Under the pieces are notes generated by a model that did no database searches, was not told the origin of the DNA, and saw nothing but the letters and a program-made list of their open reading frames with translations. Position numbers and translations under genes: made by a program. Positions 57,626 to 64,000 of a stretch of DNA of 64,000 nucleotides are shown here, one piece after another. The stretch comes from Heterocephalus glaber (taxonomy: Eukaryota; Chordata; Mammalia; Rodentia; Bathyergidae): NCBI RefSeq assembly GCF_000247695.1, contig NW_004624730.1, forward strand, positions 30,776,743 through 30,840,742, in the 5' to 3' direction. Within the stretch, counting starts at the first letter, position 1, and each line of letters opens with the position of its first letter.

Positions 57626-59073
57626 TAGCAATACTCTCTTGTTTGTATCAGTGCTCTCAGAATGAGTTGAGACATTCTTTACTTTCCATGGGACATTTTA
57701 TGAATGTGGTTTTAGTGTATACAAAAGACTAGTTGAGTTGCAAAAAAAATGTCTTCAGAACTATCTCAGCAAACACATTGTCACCACCATGGTAGATCCC
57801 TGAGGCTTTATAGTTCTCTGTTAAGCAAACTTTTCAAAGACCTCAATGCCACATTATTGTGTAAGGCCTAGAAACTTAGAAAGCGAATAGCATTCTTTTC
57901 CCTTGTGTTGGGAGCTTTAAAATTCTGAGTTTCTAATTACATCTTCACAACTAAAATTAAGTCTGTTTTTACAAAGAAAAGGCATAAAGTCTAGGATAAA
58001 CATTCTTACATAATAATGTACTTTTCACTGGAAGGTCTTCATTTTCTTTCACAGAAATATCACCTAACAAAATTCTGACCCCTATGTGCTTATGCCTCTA
58101 TGTGCTTGGCTTCAGTGGGTTCCAGGGGCTTTATTTTCCAGTGGTCAATGATATTTATTGAGTAAATATTTGATGAAGAATTTAAAAGGCATTATCCAGG
58201 AAGAGGGGAAAGGATATAGAGGGATAAAGGGAAATGAGTAATGTTTAATGTATTCTTTTCTTTTAGGAGCAGTTCCTAAGATCTTTGTATGAACTGAATT
58301 TAATGATAACAGTTTATTGAAGCTGCTATTGTTCATGGATGTCCCGAGGATGTAACTCAAAAGTATTTTAATGCTATTAATATTATTAAGCTCAACATGA
58401 GTTTTTTAATCATGAAAGAGAATTTTCTACTTGTTTAGTTCCTTGTGATAGAATTATTCTTGGATTAAAATGTAAGCTGTGCATTTTTCTTTCGTATTTT
58501 TGTTATTTGATATCCTGATCCACACAGAGTAGGACCCACATCTAAGGAATAAAAATGTGGTAGTGAGTCATATGGAAAATAAAACAGAATGTTTTTCAGA
58601 GAACAGGAACTTAATAGTGATGATGTGAAATAGGCAAATTCAAGCTTGTCTTACCTCCAAGAATTATTTTTTCTCTACCTTTTAATCTTCCACATATTAT
58701 ATAAACTAAATTTAGAGAGGTTTGTGATTTTCAAAATAATTATATTTAACACAAGAAGCAAGAAATGGCATCTTGAAAACTAAAATACTTTACTTGTTTT
58801 CACCATGAAGTTAGAAGTTCCTTAAGTTTACGAATGTGCAGGTTGAAAATTTCACTGGGGAAGTTAGGAAGGCACACACGCCTAAGCCACAGCAGAACTG
58901 AATGCAGAGAACTATAGTTTCCACTTAAATCCTGAGCATGAACTCTGTTCTACTGTTAACTCTTTTACCCAAATGTCTCTTCCTCCAATCAGAGAGCATC
59001 ATCTCTCTATTTGCAAATGGCTCAGCCTAGTATGTGGCTTCCTGACTCCCCAGATACGAGAAGCAGTGGGGTG
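57626..59073. other. Intergenic; no gene recognised
   Basis: AT-rich unique sequence without supported coding or RNA genes. Confidence 0.45.
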
Positions 59074-59243
59074 CAATGGTTCTCAAGATACGACTTCTTG
59101 GAGGGAGGAGTTGTTAAAACACAGCTTGCTGGGGCTTTACTTCTGCTGACTCAGTAGGTCAGAGGCGGTACCTCGAAAGTAGCAGTTCTAAATTCTCAGC
59201 TGGCTGTTACTGTCAGCCTGAGAACCTCGCCTGACAACCACTG
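59074..59243 (+). mobile_element. MER5A-like hAT DNA transposon remnant
   Basis: Ends CAATGGTTCTCAAGA and ACAACCACTG, interior GTTAAAACACAGCTTGCTGG and GACTCAGTAGGTCAGAG. Flanking octamers GTGGGGTG and ATGTGGTG agree at 6 of 8. Confidence 0.75.
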
Positions 59244-60604
59244 ATGTGGTGCAAAAAGCCCAAGAGCAGAAGTGAAGCAATGATACCTTTATCTATTTTG
59301 ACAACTTCCTGCCACTAAACACTTCTGCATGAACTTCAGACCTAGTTCCCTCATTCATAAAACAAAGAGGGTTCAGTTGGTACATCCTTGTTAAATTTTT
59401 TTCAGTGATTTTTCTCTATTTATCTCGTATGTGCTATCCCAGCAGTATAAAAAGACTCATCCCACAGTCATTTCAAATTGTGAACCCGTCCTCTGAAGAT
59501 ATATCTTAGTCTCATTGAAAGTATTAGAGGAGATGGTGACTAGGAAAATGCAACTGAGTCATTTCTGAGTATGAAATGACAATCAAATTTTTGATTAAAG
59601 TTTCCCTCATGATGTGCAAGAACACGTGACAAGTATGCTGAGATAGCAGTTTTCTTGAACCTGGGGCATCCACGGCTCCCAGGACAGCCCATCTCCAGAT
59701 GCGCCCCCTTTCCCTCTGTGGTTTTCTATGTACCACGATGTGAAAGAGTTTGGGAAGTACAGTTAGGTTAAGTAAAATGACTTTATTCCTTCATCCATTC
59801 AGTAGTTCTGATATTTTCCACATCCAATTCATTTAACAGTGAGACAAGTTTCATGAGAAAGTCTGGCCTTGATATGGTAATTTAGTCTTTAAAATGTCAG
59901 CAGAAATATTGGCATCATTCTTGATATACTTTACTTTGTTGCAAGAATTTAAAAAGATATGGAAGAGATGTGTTGCTTTCACCGAAGTCACTGGAGGGAG
60001 AGAGAAAGAGTTCTCCTGTTCAATCTTTCATTTTTGTTGTATCCCCAGTCACACACTGGGCATTACACTGAGTATAACAAGGAATCCGTTGAAGGCCAGG
60101 TATTGGCAGGAAGTATGCGTGTGCAATTGAACCTGTGTGTGTGGTGGCTGGAATTTGGGAATACAGAGTAGGGAAGAATGTTCCTGAGTCCTTGGATGGG
60201 ACTTGCAAATTTCCTGAAAGCATAGGCAATGCTACCACCTGTATCTGCCTCTTTGCTGGAAATCCCATAGAAGTCTAGAGAAATCCTGAGACTAGAAGAG
60301 CACTGAGAACAAGATGGGTACTCAGAATACATCTTTCAGTAGCTTTATAAAATATTGATAAGGACAATTCCATTCCACTCTACTATCTAGAACCTGTATT
60401 ATATGTATCACATATAGGAAAAACCATAAAATGGGAAATGGCATGGGACAAAAGGAGACATTTGACTTCACAAACTAAGTAGATTGATTATTCGAATCAA
60501 TTCTGTCTCATCAACTCATACAACTTGCTTCTAGGTTATTTAATTCCTTGTTTTTAGAAAAGCAGAATTCTGTTATGTTGACTACTAATTGATCTTCAAA
60601 CATT
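59244..60604. other. Intergenic; no gene recognised
   Basis: Several overlapping 70-90 codon frames near 59.9-60.3 kb on both strands; none has a recognisable domain. Confidence 0.4.
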
Positions 60605-60615
60605 TGTCCTCACTC

Positions 60616-60705
60616 TTTTTTTTTTGTTTGGTACCAGGGATCGAACTCAGGACCTTGCACTTGTGAGGCAGGCGTCAGAACCACTGAGCTAAATCCCCAG
60701 CCCCA
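60616..60705 (-). mobile_element. tRNA-derived SINE, GGCTGG-type, reversed
   Basis: T tail, GGTACCAGGGATCGAACTCA to TAAATCCCCAGCCCC; target duplication TGTCCTCACTC (60605-60615 and 60706-60716). Confidence 0.93.
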
Positions 60706-60716
60706 TGTCCTCACTC

Positions 60717-61639
60717 CTTTTTACATAGTAAATTTATGTAGGCTTTTTACTTGCTAAAGCATTATCTATTTGATAGCTTATGAAATAGTTTAAGTTGGCC
60801 GATTGGCTTCTAAAATTGCTCTACTCCACCACCAATGGCCTTGTTCAACATAAAAAATTTATGTCAAAGCTCTGTAGCATTTTACATAGGAGCTAAAGCA
60901 GTTTTACACAGCTATAAATACAGTTAACTTGTAAACACATACATTTTTATAGCAGTAACTAAAAAATATTAAGAGTAGCTTCTACAAGGAAAGCAGAGGA
61001 AAGCAGGTGTGATTAGTCCTTGCAAAAAATAGACAAAGTCCAGAATGAATGCTATTTTATCCTAGTTTTCAAATGAGAGGGAAAAAAATGGCTTCCCTGG
61101 AGCTCAATTCTACTTTATACTTCTCCTTCAAAGTTAATTTCTCAGTTTACTACTCATTATTGATAATTCTGTGAGACTGCTTGGGAATGATTTTGAAATG
61201 GCTAACTATGTATTATTTTCATTTAAATTTGCCCTCAGGCTTCCAAGAGTCTGAGGATCACTGTTATTTGACAGGAAAATCTTTCAGATGTACATTCCAA
61301 TAGATAGGAATTCTTCTCTCTCATTATCCACGTCTGCTTTAGGGGAGATAATCTTCCTGTCATTGAGAGAGACAAACATTCACTAATAACATGCACATTT
61401 CTAATCTAACAGAATATTTTCCTGGCTTTCTTAAGACTATGCATGCTTTATTTTCTTGAATATTAAAATAAGTGTACCATTATATAACATTTCCTTGCTA
61501 ATATATGACACACCACATTCAAGAGCTTCACTTGTCATCTTACAGTATTTAAGCTACTTCTTGTCCATTTTACCTTGAAGATTTGTCCTTATAGGTCAGG
61601 GACCATCATATTCATATTTTGGATCCTTTCCAGAAGCTG
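60717..61639. other. Intergenic; no gene recognised
   Basis: AT-rich unique sequence; no supported gene. Confidence 0.45.
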
Positions 61640-62525
61640 ATCGAAAACGTAAAAAGAGACAAATATACCAACTGGAAGGATTCTGCATCACAAAGGAGTA
61701 ATAAACAGAGTGAAGAGACAACCTAAAGAATGGGAGAAAATTTGCAAACTATGTAACTGACAAGGAGTTAATATCCAGAATACATAAGGAACTCAACTCA
61801 ATAGCAAAACAAATAATCTGATTTAAAAATGAGCAATTGATTGAAATAGACATTTCTCAAAACAACGCATACAGGAACATAACGTGTATATGGAAAATTC
61901 TAAAAATCACCAATCATCATGACAAATAAAAAGTACAATAAAATTCACCTTATTCCAGTTAAAGTGTTTATTACCTAAGAGACAAAAGGTAACAAATGCT
62001 GGTGAAAATGTGAAGAAAAAGGAACCCCTGGGAATGTAAATTAGCACAGCCATCATGGAAAGCAGTATAATTACCATATGATCCAGCAGTCCCTCTACTG
62101 GAGATATATCTATATCTATCTATATATTTATATTTATATATATATTTCTTTTCCTTTGGAGAGATCTATCTATGTATCTATATATATCTATATATCTCTC
62201 CAAGGAAAAGAAATCAGTATGTTGAAGAGATATCTGCACTCCAGTGTTCATTGCAGCACTATTTTCAGTAGCCAAGGAATGGAAACAATCTATGTGTCCA
62301 TCACATAGACACATGTGTCCATCCTATGTGTGATGAATGGATAAAGAGAAATGTACATGTACACAATGGAATATTATTCAGCCATTAAAATGAATGAAAT
62401 ACTGATATTTGTGACATGGATGCAACAGGTTATTATCTTAAGTGATTAATAAGCCAGACACTGAAAGACAAACACTATACAATCTCACTCATATGTGGAA
62501 TCTAAAAAACTTGATCTCAAAAATG
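61640..62525 (+). mobile_element. LINE-1 ORF2 3' end and 3' UTR, decayed
   Basis: Landmarks in order: TGGGAGAAAATTTGCAAACT, AGGAACTCAACTCAATAGCA, TGAGCAATTGATTGAAATAG, CATGGAAAGCAGTATAATTA, TATCTGCACTCCAGTGTTCA, CACAATGGAATATTATTCAG and CTCACTCATATGTGGAATCT. This is the C-terminal end of an L1 ORF2 with frameshifts and stops; no working protein. A microsatellite and an inverted duplication interrupt it at about 62.10-62.21 kb. Confidence 0.9.
62100..62214. repeat. TA/CTAT microsatellite with a hairpin-forming inverted repeat
   Basis: Arms at 62144-62165 and 62194-62214 are reverse complements over 21 bp except for one extra T in the left arm; the 28-nt loop is CTAT/TA-rich. The right arm is in native L1 order, so the left arm is an inverted copy. 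Confidence 0.85.
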
Positions 62526-62529
62526 TTGA

Positions 62530-62942
62530 CAGTAGTCTTAGCTACTACCTTTTTGTTGCTGGGACAAAATCCCTACACCCACAAGTTAAAGGAGGAAAGG
62601 TTTATTTTAGCTCACATTTGGTAGAAGTTTTAGTCCATAATTGTCTAGCTCCAAGGTGGGCGGCATGCAGAGGAGAAACAGTCCATGGCAGGGTGGCCTG
62701 CCTTCTTGCCTTTTTTATTCCATCTAGGCTACAGGCCTTTTGATTGGTGTCACCCACTCCCAGGGTGGGTCTTCCCATTAGCCACACCCAGAACTATGCT
62801 AAACCAATCCTTGGGCTAATCCAGTACCACACACCTTTAATCCAGTACCACATACCCATGATCCAGTTACCTCCTAAAAGCCCTGCCTATAACTGAGAAT
62901 ATGAGGCCTTAGGGGGACATCTAGATGTAAACCATAACAACA
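62530..62942 (-). mobile_element. MaLR-type LTR, reversed, decayed
   Basis: TTGTTGCTGGGACAAAATCC, GGAAAGGTTTATTTTAGCTC, CAGTTACCTCCTAAAAGCCC and GGGGGACATCTAGATGTAAA match the reversed order of a MaLR LTR. It directly follows the L1 3' end. Confidence 0.55.
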
Positions 62943-64000
62943 ATAGAATAGTGGTCACTAGAGAACAGGGAGTTTAGTGGAAGGGAAATATGGGGAAGAA
63001 ATATGGGGAAAAGTTATAGTTAGATGGGAGACATAAATTCTGCTTTTATATGGCACTATGGGGTGGCTATAAATAATGATAAACTGGTATATATTTCAAA
63101 AACAACTGGAAGGGTTTTGGATGTTTGTTTTTACTACAAAGAAATAGTAAACATCTGAAGAGGTAAATATATTTACCTTGATTTTAACATTATAATATAT
63201 ACATGTATTTAAATATCCCAGGGTACACCAAAATATGTATAATTTTTATATCAATTAAAATGAATAATATAATGAAAATAAAGCAAAATTCAAAACAAAA
63301 TAAAAAATTATTGAGTCACATTGAATTCAATTAAAAATAATGAAGGAAACAGCAATAAATACCTCTTTACTCATTAAAGTCTGGGTCTGTCATCAAAAGT
63401 AAGGATTACCAGACAGACTAAGATTAAGGGGGAAGAAAAACCAAAAAGGAAGCTAATTCCCCTTTAACTTAGCCCTGTCTCTGTTGCAGAAAGGAGATAT
63501 TTGGCAAAAGTTACAGCACACATGATCTCTTGTGATTGTCACATGTACCAGCTGCAGGGCAAAAAATAGCTTTTAAAAAAATTATTTAGACCTGAAGTTC
63601 TATTAAAAAGTTCTGTGTCTTAGAAATCATTCTGTTCTTTGACTATTTAAGTGAACTTTTGTATAAATGATGAAAATTACTTCTCCAAGGCCACAATTAA
63701 CTTATAAATACCAATTCAGTGCTTCAGATGGAGGGTTTTACTGCTCGTTCTCCTCCCAGGGAGTAACCCCCGGAGTGCCTGCGCTGGAAGAAGGCAGGGA
63801 GGAGCTAACTGTGTTCAGACCCCATGAATCTGGGGTGCTTGAACTCCATTCTGCAGCCAGACTCTTACATTCCTCTGGTGATGTTTCCACGGACATCTTC
63901 ATTCTGACTTTTAAAAGTAACTTTTTAACTTGTTATTTTTGTAGTTCTATTATAAAATCTCCTCCTTTACACAGTTTCTTGAATTCATCCCAGAGTTTAG
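62943..64000. other. Intergenic to the window end; no gene recognised
   Basis: Mostly AT-rich. The first part, about 62.94-63.30 kb, may be the displaced continuation of the L1 3' end, since GTGGTCACTAGAGAACAGGG and GGGAAATATGGGG-like words are typical of L1 3' UTRs. Nothing else recognised. Confidence 0.4.

Noticed and set aside
1..64000. CRISPR arrays, bacterial-type operons, or a prophage-like system
   Set aside because: Nothing in the window is prokaryotic: mammalian repeats throughout, a mammalian CpG island and a vertebrate GTPase gene.

Overview
This is nuclear DNA from a placental mammal, most likely a rodent. It is AT-rich and packed with interspersed repeats, with one CpG-island promoter and one intronless vertebrate gene. 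The youngest repeat is a short tRNA-derived SINE (about 75 bp plus an A tail; GGGCYGGGGATTTAGCTCAG head, GTACC end). It occurs at least 12 times with clear target-site duplications, beside B1-like and ID/B1 composite SINEs. From memory this SINE type suggests a castorimorph rodent such as beaver; that assignment is an inference without a database search.

The only gene I can support is RAP2B at 11672-12223 (+), a complete 183-residue Ras-family GTPase with all G-box motifs, the Rap2-type effector loop and a CVIL prenylation box. It lies in a CpG island (about 10.58-12.25 kb). Upstream are four same-orientation CCAAT boxes, two MEF2-type A/T sites and several GC boxes. Two short upstream ORFs may lie in its leader. 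A long AT-rich tract downstream fits a multi-kilobase 3' UTR, with candidate poly(A) signals near 15.09, 17.08, 18.75 and 19.75 kb.

Layout: 0-9.5 kb is upstream intergenic DNA holding a decayed ERVL-MaLR-type element (about 2.88-4.89 kb) with a younger SINE nested in it. 9.5-12.25 kb is the promoter region and gene. 12.2-19.8 kb is the presumed 3' UTR, which includes a TG microsatellite, a composite SINE and a MER5A-like DNA transposon remnant. 20-64 kb is a gene desert with MIR, MER5A-like, MaLR LTR, L1 3'-end and SINE insertions, a 540-bp solo LTR with perfect 5-bp duplications (48139-48678), a 100-N assembly gap inside a SINE tail (41380-41479), and a decayed L1 ORF2 end (61.64-62.53 kb). 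An isolated CpG-rich segment (55.73-56.11 kb) is the best candidate for an unannotated distal promoter or enhancer.

I found no new multi-gene system. The many ORFs of 60-383 codons are composition artefacts or repeat-derived, apart from RAP2B. Repeat family names come from recognition of consensus features, so repeat boundaries are approximate unless a target-site duplication is given.
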